Shown here in pieces: positions 17,330 to 27,129 of a stretch of 64,000 bases of DNA (its first letter is position 1; each line of letters begins with the position of its first letter). A program made the translations under genes and the position numbers. Under the pieces are notes generated by a model. It saw only the letters and a list, made by a program, of their open reading frames with translations, was not told the DNA's origin and searched no databases. The stretch spans positions 2,294,001 to 2,358,000 of the forward strand of contig NZ_CP041151.1 in the NCBI RefSeq assembly GCF_006494715.1, read 5' to 3'. The stretch comes from Shewanella sp. SNU WT4. Lineage in GTDB: Bacteria; Pseudomonadota; Gammaproteobacteria; Enterobacterales; Shewanellaceae.

Positions 17330-17520
17330 TTCCCAAATATAGCCTCGAAGTGCGCCCTCGCCGGTTAAGCCGCTAATGGCTGAAATCCCCTTAGCGACTT
17401 ACACTTCAAACACGTTTTCGGCTGCTCAATAGTTCATGTTCTTCTGAGAAAACTCGATTAATTCATCACTCACTAACATTAAAGCCGATGTGATATGTAA
17501 GTTTGATTCGCCGTTATCGT
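17330..17520 (-). pseudogene. Unidentified decayed coding remnant
   Basis: The minus-strand frame that ends at TAA just before the HlyD/GAF start reads like protein (SALMLVSDELIEFSQKNMNY, then two stops, then ISAISGLTGEGALRGYIWE). It may be the end of an upstream gene in the same lost export operon. Family not recognised. Confidence 0.3.
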
Positions 17521-17765
17521 TATTTAATGAGTCTTATTGTCTATTAATAGACCTGTCTTACGCTTAACTATGGTTAAAATGGCACCCATAGCCTATTGAC
17601 CAAATAACGCAGCCACCTCTCACCAAAAGGCTATCGGCCATTGATTATTACGGGTCTTTAATCAATGGCGATGGCATTACAAGTCGTTTATTTCGTCCTT
17701 ATTCAAGTATTTTAGGTTTTCGAATATTGTTGCTTTGGCAGTCATTAGCATTTGGGGTGACATAG

Positions 17766-17943
17766 TTAAGCTTTCTTCAGCTTAAAACGTGCCAACATTT
17801 GCTTTAACTGCTCAGCCTGTTGAGACAACTGTACCGCTGCACTCGCGCTTTGGCACGATAAGACACATCAAGGCAAGAACCAAACCGTATCCGGTTAATA
17901 TTTTAGTCCGAAACGTCAAGTTACTTAATAAGGTATTATTCAT
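17766..17943 (-). pseudogene. Methyl-accepting chemotaxis protein gene collapsed by internal deletion
   Basis: Reading from ATG at 17943 (after AGAGGTTAAGG, a good ribosome binding site) gives MNNTLLSNLTFRTKILTGYGLVLALMCLIV, an MCP-like first membrane helix. The following bases, in another frame, read QSASAAVQLSQQAEQLKQMLARFKLKKA and a stop at 17766, the typical C-terminal end of MCP signalling domains. Roughly 500-600 codons between the two ends are missing, so a large deletion joined about 30 N-terminal residues to the last 28 or so near 17855. The ribosome binding site, start and stop all survive, but no receptor can be made. Confidence 0.75.
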
Positions 17944-18692
17944 CCTTAACCTCTAATCATTCAAAACCAGCCGTTCTTTAGCCAACGGTTAATTTTAATC
18001 CCTGGGTAGATACATCCAATAGGGATTACCTATTGGTATGAGTAGCTTAAGTATTGACGAGAATTTGGCGATAGAGGTATTTTTTTAGACTTTTTAACTA
18101 GGTAACCGTTTATGTATAGCAATGGCGAGGATACATATTTGTAAAAGCAGCAACAGATATGCTGTTAATTGAAGGATTGAAGCGGTTAAGAGCAGATCAA
18201 CGTTATTCTGTCTATTCCTCCTTGACCGTTTAGCCTGTCAACGTCAACAGGCTTATTACCTCTGTGGCTGCCGCATCAATGCGATTTAACACGTTTACAT
18301 TCGGCCACAAGTGATGCCAATAGGATGACTGGTTAGTGGATATTGGCCTAGGTTAACCTCCCTAAAAACAAATCACCTATCAATGCTGAATTACTTGGCC
18401 AATACCAATGAACGTAAGATGCCAACGTTTTATGGTGAAGATATACAGCCTCATGCATGTGTATGTTCCCGCTATGTGTCGCCGTGGCAGTGACTGGCCA
18501 GTTAATCTCAGAAGTGGAGTAATGAAAACAATGGGCAGCAATATTCCACACGTAATGATCATAATCAGCTTCATTGGCTCGAAACATTCATACTCATATT
18601 CACCAGAGGCTAACTGCCCTATCCATGGTCATCCCACGCTGTCATCTTTTATATTGCTGATTTTTTAAGTCAACATTGATTTGATTTAAACA
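17944..18692. other. 750-bp stretch without a supported gene
   Basis: No ORF with family features. Contains AGCCTGT/ACAGGCT inverted repeat with an internal GTCAAC direct repeat (18232-18253). Short ORFs on both strands at 18348-18668 overlap each other and show no protein-like pattern. Probably further debris of the same decaying region. Confidence 0.4.
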
Positions 18693-21600
18693 CTAATTGA
18701 CTTCGCGCCAGTATATTATTTTGTCACTGCCACGATAACTGCCAAAATACGCACTCGCCCGTGGTTCAGATAGCTGAGTTGCCATTGTGCCATCCCAATT
18801 CCAGTACCATTCTAGCCATGTTGGAACATCCAAGGGGGCAGTAACTTGGCCGCGGTATGGCGTTCCACTGGCTGCAAATGTTTGCCAGAGTAATTGCAAT
18901 TGGCCAGCTTGAAATTTGTCGACGCCGCTGCGTCTAACACTTTGCCCTGTGACTAAGGCTGGGGAAAATTTGTAACCAAGGTTAGGAGCATCAAGCTGTG
19001 AAGCTAAATCATATACAGCGGTTGTGCAGTTATCAGCAGTATTTATGGCCCAATCGTTCCCATTCCAATATTCGGCGCGAACTGGCATCGCCAGAATGAC
19101 ATTCTCTGGCCCATAGGTGTTATCCATAACCACGCGCCCATGCCTAAGTGTCTGATTGCTAATTTTCTTTGCATTGCAGTTAGTGCAAATGCCTACTGAC
19201 GCGGCGTCCATGTCTGCATCCGCTACATAGGAATAGATTTTATTGGGATATGGATCGTTATCTTGCACTTGTACACCTATATCCAAAAACTCGAAGGGAC
19301 CATCTTGATACACATTCGCTGAGACATTAGGTGGCATACGACTAACATTGGCTTGGTGACTTACCCCCACCACTGCCTCTCCTTGAGCCCAACTTGATGA
19401 ATTAACAGGTAAAGCACTTAAACGTGATAGAAGGTCGATACCGTTGTTATTGTTCTCTGCCACCAGTGTTGCCGTCGCAAACGAAAATGGTGGGAAATAG
19501 TTTTTCGTCACCTCTCCAGCAACATTTTGCGCACTAATTTTCATTGCCATAGGAAATGGCTGATCCATATAGCTAAAATTGCCACAGGCGGGAGTGACAG
19601 AGGTGTCACTCACTCGAAAATGATCTGGGACAAAACGGCCAAGATTGGAAGAATGTGCTGTAGGAATATTTAAATGAGTGGCCGAACCAAGGTAATTTTT
19701 TTTGGCCGTTGCTGCAATTTGGAAGACGCCAACCTCGCTAATCGATTGATTATTGATGGTATTGAGATTATTCCTTTGTGCACTATGGTCGTAAGATGTT
19801 ACGCCTAACTTGCCATTGTCTGCGCCACTTGCGAGTGTGGGAGCAATGACTTTACTCGCCAGTGTCATCTGTGAGTCGCTGTAGTTGGGGGTGCTCAAAT
19901 TGCCAACACAAAAATCGCTATCATTATCTGTTTGCCAAGCCATGGCTTGCACTGTCATACCAAAGGTTTGCCCAGCTTTTCGATAGGCATTACAGGTTTT
20001 ATCAGCACTTGAGCAATTGGCATGAGTTTCAACAGGTTTAACACACAATCCCGCTGGGACACTGACAAACTGATCGCTACCCACCATCACTAGCCCCTCG
20101 TTATCGCCGATGCCATCGAGCCTAGCATTGAGCGCTAACTTTCCTGCATCAGGATAATTAACCTCAACCGATGCAACCCCTTTAGTAAACTTAAGCGGTA
20201 TAGCAGTACGGCTGGATTCATTTTTAGCGATAAATATTGGCGCGGATGTGCTCGCAGTGCCTTTGATTGTGATGGCTTGTTGCCAATCAGCTGGGATAGA
20301 TGATGGAGTAATATAACTACTCCAAAAACCGACATTTTTAGTCGCATCACTAAATGCAGGCACACATTCTAGGCTTGAATTGGATTTTCTGACGGCAGAA
20401 ATAGTAATAGTGGTCGGCTTATTAGCCAGCTTATCAGGGACATCAAAAATAAAACCACTTTCGGCAAATGCTAAGGTACAAGATGCGGAATTTAAACTTC
20501 CAGAGCCTTTACGACAAAGAGTATTTCCTCCAAATAATGGATTAGAACTACTCACCCCAATAGTGACAGTTGGCGTAACCACATTATACCGTAACGCAGC
20601 CGTAGCGATGCCGTTATTAAACGTTAACAGGTTGGAGTTAACGCCATTGACAAACCAAGCGCCATTTTTATTGGGGTTCATAGAGAGTTGCGCGGTAACG
20701 GGGGCAGTAAACAGTTGGCTGCAGTCAGCATTAGCGCAGGCTCGAACCGCCATGGTTTCAGCTTTACAAGTCAATGGTGATGCTGAGTAATCAAACTCAA
20801 AGTGATGCACTTGTAGACCAGGGGTTTTATCATTAATGCGACTAATATCGTTCATTTCAAGAGAATTACTAGTTACCCTGCCATTGATAATTGCATTTTT
20901 ATTTAGTGTTAATTTTTTATCACTGTATACCAATCCATTTAATACAGAGTCAGGATGTAGTTCAATATCGCTATAACCGATAATGAGAGCGGAAGCAGTA
21001 TTGTTTTCATTGAATTTAGCGCCAGTTAATTCAAATTTTTGCTCAATAAAAATACGAACATTACCTTGTAATATTACCTTGGCACCTTGGTTCAAGATGA
21101 AACTCTCTACCCAATAGTCGCCTTGAGGTAAAATAAGAGTTGCTCCCTTACCTAACTCGAGTTTCTTAAATCTATACTGATTGTAATTTGCCGATAACGT
21201 TACAGTGCAAGTGGAATAAATAGAAACAGTTTGAAACTGATTTTTCCAGCTACCACCAATAGTTAATTGCTGGTTACGACAATGTTCTTGACTATAACTA
21301 CCACCCGAGCCATTGCTGGGTAAGAAATCGTTATTGCCAAATAATTTTAATCCCCGAATATCCTTACCTGTAATGGTGCATTGCCTAAGCCCGCCCTTAT
21401 TATCATCACAACTTGTGATTAAAAGCCCATTGTCATGGTTACTAGAACAGTAGTTCAATGCAGCGCCACCAGTGCCATAAATGGTCGCTTGATCATTTAT
21501 TTTTAATTGTTCGGATGATACGCCATGACATGAATCATCATTATTGCCATGGTGACCTTGCGCTACTTTGGGGAAAAGCTCACTTTCATTGACTACGTCA

Positions 21601-21719
21601 AATGCAATTACTGATGAAGAAAAACTCATTGTAAAGACTGCAGCAATGCCACAAAAAAATTTACTGCGCACGGGTATCTTCCTTAATATTGCTGCGAACA
21701 CGGGCATCGCTGCTTTCAC
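18693..21719 (-). CDS. MshQ-like secreted/surface protein (DUF6701-type)
   Basis: A 1008-aa exported protein. The N-terminus has a signal peptide (KFFCGIAAVFTMSFSSSVIAF, about residues 20-40). Residues 180-290 look like a short right-handed beta-helix of repeated strands (GATLILPQGDYWVESFILNQ, then ALIIGYSDIELHPDSVLNG). The remainder resembles the large MshQ domain, with many Cys pairs (CKAETMAVRACANADC) and an ending YFGSYRGSDKIIYWREVN as in MSHA-locus MshQ proteins. In Shewanella and Vibrio, MshQ belongs to the MSHA pilus operon; here no pilus gene is adjacent. The start is GTG at 21719 or ATG at 21707, neither with a ribosome binding site. Role in adhesion is inference. Confidence 0.75.
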   Translation of the reverse strand: MKAAMPVFAAILRKIPVRSKFFCGIAAVFTMSFSSSVIAFDVVNESELFPKVAQGHHGNNDDSCHGVSSEQLKINDQATIYGTGGAALNYCSSNHDNGLLITSCDDNKGGLRQCTITGKDIRGLKLFGNNDFLPSNGSGGSYSQEHCRNQQLTIGGSWKNQFQTVSIYSTCTVTLSANYNQYRFKKLELGKGATLILPQGDYWVESFILNQGAKVILQGNVRIFIEQKFELTGAKFNENNTASALIIGYSDIELHPDSVLNGLVYSDKKLTLNKNAIINGRVTSNSLEMNDISRINDKTPGLQVHHFEFDYSASPLTCKAETMAVRACANADCSQLFTAPVTAQLSMNPNKNGAWFVNGVNSNLLTFNNGIATAALRYNVVTPTVTIGVSSSNPLFGGNTLCRKGSGSLNSASCTLAFAESGFIFDVPDKLANKPTTITISAVRKSNSSLECVPAFSDATKNVGFWSSYITPSSIPADWQQAITIKGTASTSAPIFIAKNESSRTAIPLKFTKGVASVEVNYPDAGKLALNARLDGIGDNEGLVMVGSDQFVSVPAGLCVKPVETHANCSSADKTCNAYRKAGQTFGMTVQAMAWQTDNDSDFCVGNLSTPNYSDSQMTLASKVIAPTLASGADNGKLGVTSYDHSAQRNNLNTINNQSISEVGVFQIAATAKKNYLGSATHLNIPTAHSSNLGRFVPDHFRVSDTSVTPACGNFSYMDQPFPMAMKISAQNVAGEVTKNYFPPFSFATATLVAENNNNGIDLLSRLSALPVNSSSWAQGEAVVGVSHQANVSRMPPNVSANVYQDGPFEFLDIGVQVQDNDPYPNKIYSYVADADMDAASVGICTNCNAKKISNQTLRHGRVVMDNTYGPENVILAMPVRAEYWNGNDWAINTADNCTTAVYDLASQLDAPNLGYKFSPALVTGQSVRRSGVDKFQAGQLQLLWQTFAASGTPYRGQVTAPLDVPTWLEWYWNWDGTMATQLSEPRASAYFGSYRGSDKIIYWREVN

Positions 21720-22964
21720 GCTATATTTGTAACCATGAATGCTTACTAAGCACGATTGTTTAAATCAAAATTCACAGGCTAAAATGGCTAATAAGACGAT
21801 ATCTTCCTGTCGTTTTGTTGGCTGTTTTTTGCACTTAAGCTTTGTGAATATGTTGGTGTTGCAAGGTAAATGCAGTTAAATGTTTAGTTAACATGAAAGC
21901 TAGTTGTTCTAACGTTGCATCTTAGGCTGTGATAATTAATGCCTATAAATAGAGTAAAAACCAATGTGACATAAGTGACTTTTGTATTGTGTTAATAGAT
22001 GTTTAATTTAGAGTTGACGTGAGAGGCAATCGCATAAGTAATTTCAAAAATGATACATTCTGATAATGCTGCACTAGGCTTAGCTATCAAATATGAAAGC
22101 GCCCCCAACGTCCATTGTACAAATCAACATACAATCACCACCACTTAATTAGCAATGCCGATGTTGGCTAACTGCGCCACAAACCATATGTTACATTAGG
22201 TTACACCTAATTAAATACCTGTACAATATTGATAAGTTTGATATTGATTTATGGTTACATTATTTGTGACGGAGTCTACTGTTTGGTCATTGTTTGTCTG
22301 GCTTTTGTGATGGGCTCGGTGTGTTTTGGTAAGTTGTGTTGATTTGGCTGGCAGTGTTAGTGTGGCGATATATAGCTCTTTGTTGCTGCCGCTTGTAGAC
22401 CATTAAATTATTCTGCCTATTTTTATAGGCAATATAAATCAAGTAGAATGTGATGAAAATTGTTGTGTTTAACAAAATTCAACCCTTGTGTTTGTTGTCA
22501 ATCTAAAAGCCTCTCTAAATTAATACAAGTCTGATTATTCTTCATGGGCGGAGTATTTTTCATGCGAATGTTAACCTGATTCACCGGCCATAACCTTGGA
22601 TCTCACATGGATGCAAACTAGTCGTTAACAGCGAGGCTAAGCGATGACATCAGCTCGCTAAACGGCTTGCCTAAAGCTTGATACTTGATGCCTGATGTAT
22701 ATGGCTTAGGGGCTTCTTGGTTTGAGCAATTGCCTAATCTTGAGTCGCTTTATGTACTAGTGCAATGAGTGCTTAGTTAGCTGTAATTATTACTAACTGT
22801 CAGCCACTTACCATCGAATAAAGTTAAATAATACAGTGCAGTCAGCCTAGGTGCTCTATAGTCATAAGTGGGTGTTAGGCTTAGTGTATTTAGGTGCAAT
22901 AACAAGCATTAACGCCAAGTTGTTACTAAACCAAGAGACTGACTTTTACGGATAAGGATGTCAA
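21720..22964. other. 1.2 kb intergenic stretch
   Basis: No gene I can support. It contains a 7-bp hairpin, TGCCTAT TTTT ATAGGCA, at 22414-22431. A plus-strand stretch around 22647-22767 reads DDISSLNGLPKA, a stop, then YLMPDVYGLGASWFEQLPNLESLYVLVQ and looks like a gene remnant of unknown family, but the evidence is weak. Confidence 0.35.
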
Positions 22965-23780
22965 TTGCACATATCAGCTAAGCGTTTAGCACACTTGTTA
23001 GTTCTGGCTATCCTAGTGCTGCCATTAGGGCTACTTATCCTACATCTCGCTTTTATGGTTAAAGCCTCGCAATCAACTGAAATCATCAGCTGCCAGCAAG
23101 TGTGGGCACATCGCGGCGCTCACACAGAACACCCTGAAAACAGTTTAGCGGCCTTTACTGCTGCTTTTGAGCAAGGCACTCGAGGGGTTGAACTTGATGT
23201 GCATTTTGATAGTCAATCTAATCAGTTTGTGGTGAGTCACGATGCAATAGCCCAGCAAGCACTAGCTAATGCATTAACCTTGGAAGCTGTATTTGCCAAG
23301 CTAGGCGGCGCTGGTTACTACTGGCTTGATTTCAAGAATCTGGTGGATTTATCACAGATACAAAGGCTGCAAGCCTTGGCCGAGCTTGAACAGCTTATCA
23401 AAGCGTTTGATGTGCCCAAATCGCACCTCATTGTTGAGTCCATTGCTATCGATGGTTTAGTTATCTTTACTCAGGCCGATTTTATTACCAGCTATTGGCT
23501 AACTCTCAATGATGAGCTGTCACCGCTCAGTTATGGGAATTATGCTTTTAGGATAAAAGCCAAATATCTGCTCGGGCAGTTTCGCGTTATTTCAACGGAT
23601 ATTAATAATTATACCGATAATTTTGGCATCCATTTTCCGCAGATCCCAACCTTATTATTTACTGTGAACGAGCCATCATTAATCAATGCATTATTTACTG
23701 AGGCGCGGGTGCGTGTGATTTTAACTGATCACGGCGCGCCTGCGACCTTTGATCTTTGTCAAGGAGCGATAGCCAAATGA
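22965..23780 (+). CDS. Membrane-anchored glycerophosphodiester phosphodiesterase family protein
   Basis: A 271-aa GDPD-family enzyme that would hydrolyse glycerophosphodiesters. Seen: an N-terminal membrane segment (LLVLAILVLPLGLLILHLAF, about residues 10-30), then WAHRGAHTEHPENSLAAF with the catalytic His-Arg and Glu, GVELDVHFD with metal-binding Glu and Asp, and SHDA with the second His. The start appears to be TTG at 22965, ten bases after AAGGA; an ATG at 22958 in another frame opens only a seven-codon peptide. Its stop overlaps the next ATG (ATGA), so it is coupled to a phosphoethanolamine-transferase-like gene. The catalytic domain is likely periplasmic. Confidence 0.8.
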   Translation: MHISAKRLAHLLVLAILVLPLGLLILHLAFMVKASQSTEIISCQQVWAHRGAHTEHPENSLAAFTAAFEQGTRGVELDVHFDSQSNQFVVSHDAIAQQALANALTLEAVFAKLGGAGYYWLDFKNLVDLSQIQRLQALAELEQLIKAFDVPKSHLIVESIAIDGLVIFTQADFITSYWLTLNDELSPLSYGNYAFRIKAKYLLGQFRVISTDINNYTDNFGIHFPQIPTLLFTVNEPSLINALFTEARVRVILTDHGAPATFDLCQGAIAK

Positions 23781-25402
23781 AACTCAGGCCGTTGAAGCTA
23801 ATGCCACTCACAAATTTCACTTCGCCATTGCTGCTTTTTAGCGTTTGTGTTGGTATGAGCTTAGTGATTAATCATGACAAACTTGCGCTTTCAGAAGTGA
23901 AAGGCATTATTCATTCACTCGGGTTAGCGATACTGTGTTTTGGGTTATTAAGGATTGCGGCTCGTGTATTGTTAGTGCGGATATTATTAGCGCTATTAAT
24001 AGGATTAGAATTCTTTTTACAACTGACGTACCAGACATCCATGTCTGTCAGTATAGTGATGAGCTTATTGAATGCCCCTATGAGTGAGGCTGTAAGTTTC
24101 ATTAACCAATATGGATGGGCGTTGCTGCTTGCGCTTATTTCTATGGGCTTATTGATTACTCTGCCGATACGCCCAAGCCCGCTTCTTACCGTCACGAGTT
24201 CAGCCCTTGGTTTAGGGTATTTGTTGATACCCCTGTTATTGCAGCTTCCTGGTATTTACCGTGATGAGTTTTATGTCGATTACCTGAATAAAGGTACCTC
24301 TCGCGGTCATTCAACCACGTTTAGTCAAATCGAATATAGTTTACATAAGTTGTCGCCGCGCTTTCCTATGTTTACCAGTGTTATTGCTCTCTTAGACAGT
24401 GCCACATTTCTTGGCATGCAAATCGATAGCCATTCTTCATGGCAACAAGTTAGCCGTGGTGATAATGCCCCGCATTTATTGGTATTAGGTATTGGTGAAT
24501 CACTACGAGCCGCCAATTTAAGTCTTTATGGTTATGAGCGAAATACCACGCCGCAATTAGCGTCGTTACAACGCAGTCAAAATTTACAGGTATTTAATCA
24601 AGTGTATGCCGCCGGAACCAATACATGGAACTCAGTGCCTGCGATTATGACTCATAGCCAAGACTTGCCAGATATGTCTAAATCTATTATTCACTTAGCT
24701 AAAGATGCCGGGTATGAAACTTTCTGGTTATCTAACCAAGCGGCCTTAGGTCAATGGGATTTCTCTATTACGAGTTTAGCCAATCAAGCCGACCATCAAT
24801 TCTTTGTGTCAACCGATGCTGGCGGCAGTCAATATGATGAGGTGCTAATTCCAGAGCTGGCGTCTGCAATCGCAAGTAGTGACAAACCCAAACTGATTGT
24901 TTTACATTTTTATGGCTCGCATATGACTTTTAGTGACCGTTATCCAGCAAAATTTGCGCATTTCAATTCAGCTAACTCAGAGCTCGACCAATACGATAAC
25001 TCAGTGCTTTATACCGACTATATACAACAGCAGATTATTAATTTAGTGACCAAGCACAAGGGGCAGTATTTATATTTTGCCGATCATGGTCTAGGTGAGC
25101 CTAACGGTCCTATTGCACTAAAGCACGATGTGAGAACGCCTCCTGATATCGACTCCTTACGGGTGCCTATGTTCACCACGCCTAGTATCACTAATCACTT
25201 AAATTCGGCGCAAGCCGTGCCGCTATTTCATTTTGAATGTATTTTCACGCGCTGGGCAGATATTAGCGCCAAGGAGATTAGTGATAATAATTTCTGTGAA
25301 AAGGCGATTAATGCTGAACATTTGACTTTTCTTGATGCCAATATGAAAGTGCAAACGCAGCTATTGCCAGCGAAACTAAGTGCTAAATTAACCCTAAAGT
25401 GA
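23777..25402 (+). CDS. Sulfatase-family phosphoethanolamine transferase-like membrane protein
   Basis: A 541-aa protein resembling EptA/CptA-type enzymes that move phosphoethanolamine onto lipid A or other envelope glycans. Four or five N-terminal membrane helices (residues 10-170) precede a periplasmic alkaline-phosphatase-fold domain: LGIGESLRAANLSLYGY (metal Glu), a Thr in GTNTWNSVPAIM as candidate nucleophile, LHFYGSHMTF, and FADHGLGEPNG (Asp-His metal ligands). ATG at 23777 sits ten bases after AAGGAG and overlaps the GDPD stop. The pairing suggests turnover of the diacylglycerol or glycerophosphodiester by-products of head-group transfer; this is inference. The acceptor is unknown. Confidence 0.8.
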   Translation: MKLRPLKLMPLTNFTSPLLLFSVCVGMSLVINHDKLALSEVKGIIHSLGLAILCFGLLRIAARVLLVRILLALLIGLEFFLQLTYQTSMSVSIVMSLLNAPMSEAVSFINQYGWALLLALISMGLLITLPIRPSPLLTVTSSALGLGYLLIPLLLQLPGIYRDEFYVDYLNKGTSRGHSTTFSQIEYSLHKLSPRFPMFTSVIALLDSATFLGMQIDSHSSWQQVSRGDNAPHLLVLGIGESLRAANLSLYGYERNTTPQLASLQRSQNLQVFNQVYAAGTNTWNSVPAIMTHSQDLPDMSKSIIHLAKDAGYETFWLSNQAALGQWDFSITSLANQADHQFFVSTDAGGSQYDEVLIPELASAIASSDKPKLIVLHFYGSHMTFSDRYPAKFAHFNSANSELDQYDNSVLYTDYIQQQIINLVTKHKGQYLYFADHGLGEPNGPIALKHDVRTPPDIDSLRVPMFTTPSITNHLNSAQAVPLFHFECIFTRWADISAKEISDNNFCEKAINAEHLTFLDANMKVQTQLLPAKLSAKLTLK

Positions 25403-25461
25403 CAGGCTATTCTCTATAGGTATAATGGCGCATTTGTGATGTAACTGATAATAGGTTTTTG

Positions 25462-26385
25462 ATGCGCCCTACTTGGCAATTTTGGCTGTTTATAAGCTTG
25501 TGCGGACTGTGCTTGCTCCCTTGGATTAATTCTCCCATGGCACTAATGCTTGGATTCGTTGTCGCTAATTTAGGTTGGCTGCCACGAGAGCTTGATATTG
25601 CTGCTATTACTAAAAAATTATTGTCATTATCTATTATTGGTTTGGGGTTTGGCATTCACTTAGAGCAAGCCATTCAAATTAGTCAGCAAGGATTGCCTTT
25701 GATCTTAGGCTCGATTGTTGCGACCTTGATATTAACCTTAGTATTTACCCGCTGGCTTGGCCTTGATAAAAAAACTGGCTATTTAATTGGCTCTGGTACT
25801 GCTATTTGTGGTGGTTCAGCCATCGCTGCCGTCGCTCCAGCCATTAATGCCAAAAGCGAGCAAATAGCCATCGCCCTTGCCTGCGTATTTATTCTTAATG
25901 CATTAGCCTTATTTATATTCCCTGTGATTGGTCACGCCTTAGCATTAAGCCAGCAAGATTTTGGTTTATGGGCTGCTATTGCCATTCATGATACGTCATC
26001 CGTTGTGGGCGCTGCCTCTGCCTATGGCGAGGAAGCCTTGGTTACTGCAACCACAGTGAAATTAGCGCGGGCATTATGGATAATCCCTTTAGCCTTAGTG
26101 AGTTCAATGATTTTTAAAGGTAGTAATCGCAGCTTTTCTATTCCCTATTTTATTTTATGGTATCTCGCAGCCATTGTATGGTGTTACTTCATACCTCAAG
26201 GCGCGCCTGTATATGAGTTTATTTTTGAGGCTGCAAAGCGCACCCTCATTTTATGTTTATTTCTGATTGGTGCTGGCATTACGGTTGCCAAAATAAAGCA
26301 GGCAGGTGCTAAACCTATGTTACTTGCCTGTATCCTATGGGTCTTTATTGCTTGTGGTTCTTTGTGGGTGATTTTAGCTGAGTGA
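25462..26385 (+). CDS. YeiH/UPF0324-family inner-membrane transporter
   Basis: A 307-aa membrane protein with about ten hydrophobic helices, of the family annotated as putative sulfate exporters (YeiH). The hallmark glycine-rich segment [19 protein letters not shown] (about residues 111-129) and [15 protein letters not shown] (about 175-189) are both present. ATG at 25462 is preferred over the TTG at 25459. It is somewhat shorter than the Escherichia coli protein of about 350 aa. It follows the sulfatase-family gene by 59 nt without a visible terminator, so it may share the transcript. Actual substrate is not established for this family. Confidence 0.8.
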   Translation: MRPTWQFWLFISLCGLCLLPWINSPMALMLGFVVANLGWLPRELDIAAITKKLLSLSIIGLGFGIHLEQAIQISQQGLPLILGSIVATLILTLVFTRWLGLDKKTGYLIGSGTAICGGSAIAAVAPAINAKSEQIAIALACVFILNALALFIFPVIGHALALSQQDFGLWAAIAIHDTSSVVGAASAYGEEALVTATTVKLARALWIIPLALVSSMIFKGSNRSFSIPYFILWYLAAIVWCYFIPQGAPVYEFIFEAAKRTLILCLFLIGAGITVAKIKQAGAKPMLLACILWVFIACGSLWVILAE

Positions 26386-26441
26386 TTTAGTTGAATGATT
26401 TGGCTAAGTGATTTAACTAAAAAATGACTCTATAGTGCTGA

Positions 26442-26585
26442 TTATGATGCCGTTGAATTTGGCCACATAAAAATTATCAATAGACTCATAAAACCAACCA
26501 AAGCGATTAAAGCACTGATTAAGCCACTAGTGAGCATAGTGCCCGCAATGCTAAGTAAGGTCACAGTAATAATGAGATAATTCAT
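26442..26585 (-). CDS. Small membrane protein, 47 aa
   Basis: A 47-codon ORF, below the usual length cut-off. ATG at 26585 is preceded by CGGAGC with eight bases spacing, a good ribosome binding site. The product is almost wholly hydrophobic: MNYLIITVTLLSIAGTML, then GLISALIALVGFMSLLIIFM, ending WPNSTAS, which fits two membrane helices joined at a Thr-Ser-Gly turn. It lies alone, convergent with the YeiH-like gene. No family recognised. Confidence 0.6.
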   Translation of the reverse strand: MNYLIITVTLLSIAGTMLTSGLISALIALVGFMSLLIIFMWPNSTAS

Positions 26586-26889
26586 AGGGCTTGCTCCGAG
26601 TGCTAAAGCATGAGTATGCAAGCCCTTAACTGCGCCGCCAAATAACCAAATGCGCTATTTTATAACTAGCAAGAGTGATATGAGTAAAAGTTGAAGCACC
26701 AAGGTGCCAGCTAACACTCATAGCGATAAAGCATGTGTTGCTGTATGTGTTTTAGAGTTTTTAGTTCTTGACGTTAATCATAGGTGCAGAGCTTATAAGC
26801 GCTAAATGAACAAGTATAAATAGCGCAAATTTATATTTGGGACGTGAATGAAGAATGTAATAACTATTAATGGTTTGAAAAACACATAC
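26586..26889. other. Intergenic stretch upstream of small membrane ORF
   Basis: No gene found. Presumably holds the promoter of the 47-aa ORF on the minus strand and, at its right end, the tRNA-Ser terminator. No specific site could be supported. Confidence 0.4.
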
Positions 26890-26923
26890 AAAAAAGGCCG
26901 CTGATATAATCAGCGGCCTTTTT
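26890..26923 (-). terminator. Intrinsic terminator of tRNA-Ser
   Basis: A perfect stem of GGCCGCTGA with its complement flanks a TATAA loop; A5 and T5 tracts on either side make it bidirectional. It lies about ten bases past the tRNA 3' end on the minus strand. Confidence 0.9.
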
Positions 26924-26932
26924 CATGGAATT

Positions 26933-27023
26933 TGGCGGAGGAGCAGGGATTTGAACCCTGGATAGGCTATAAACCTATGCCGGTTTTCAAGACCGGTGCA
27001 TTCAACCACTCTGCCACCCCTCC
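26933..27023 (-). tRNA. tRNA-Ser (anticodon TGA)
   Basis: A 91-nt tRNA with encoded CCA. The acceptor GGAGGGG pairs with CTCCTCC (one G-U); the anticodon stem CCGGT/ACCGG encloses CTTGAAA, so the anticodon is TGA, reading UCA-type serine codons. The long variable arm (CATAGGTTTATAGCCTATC) is the class II hallmark of serine tRNAs. The T-arm has GGTTCAAATCC. Confidence 0.97.
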
Positions 27024-27129
27024 GTTGATGCGCATATTACTGAGATCACTTAGTGCTGTAAAGTCTTAAATGATAAAAGCAAATCAACTGCCCAAACTCT
27101 GCGCGACTTGATTGTTTGTCAATCAAACC

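Noticed and set aside
18348..18668. ORFs of 60-86 aa on both strands
   Set aside because: They overlap each other in opposing frames and none shows a ribosome binding site or protein-like pattern.
22647..22767. Possible protein remnant (PDVYGLGASWFEQLPNL)
   Set aside because: An internal stop and no recognised family; too short to call.
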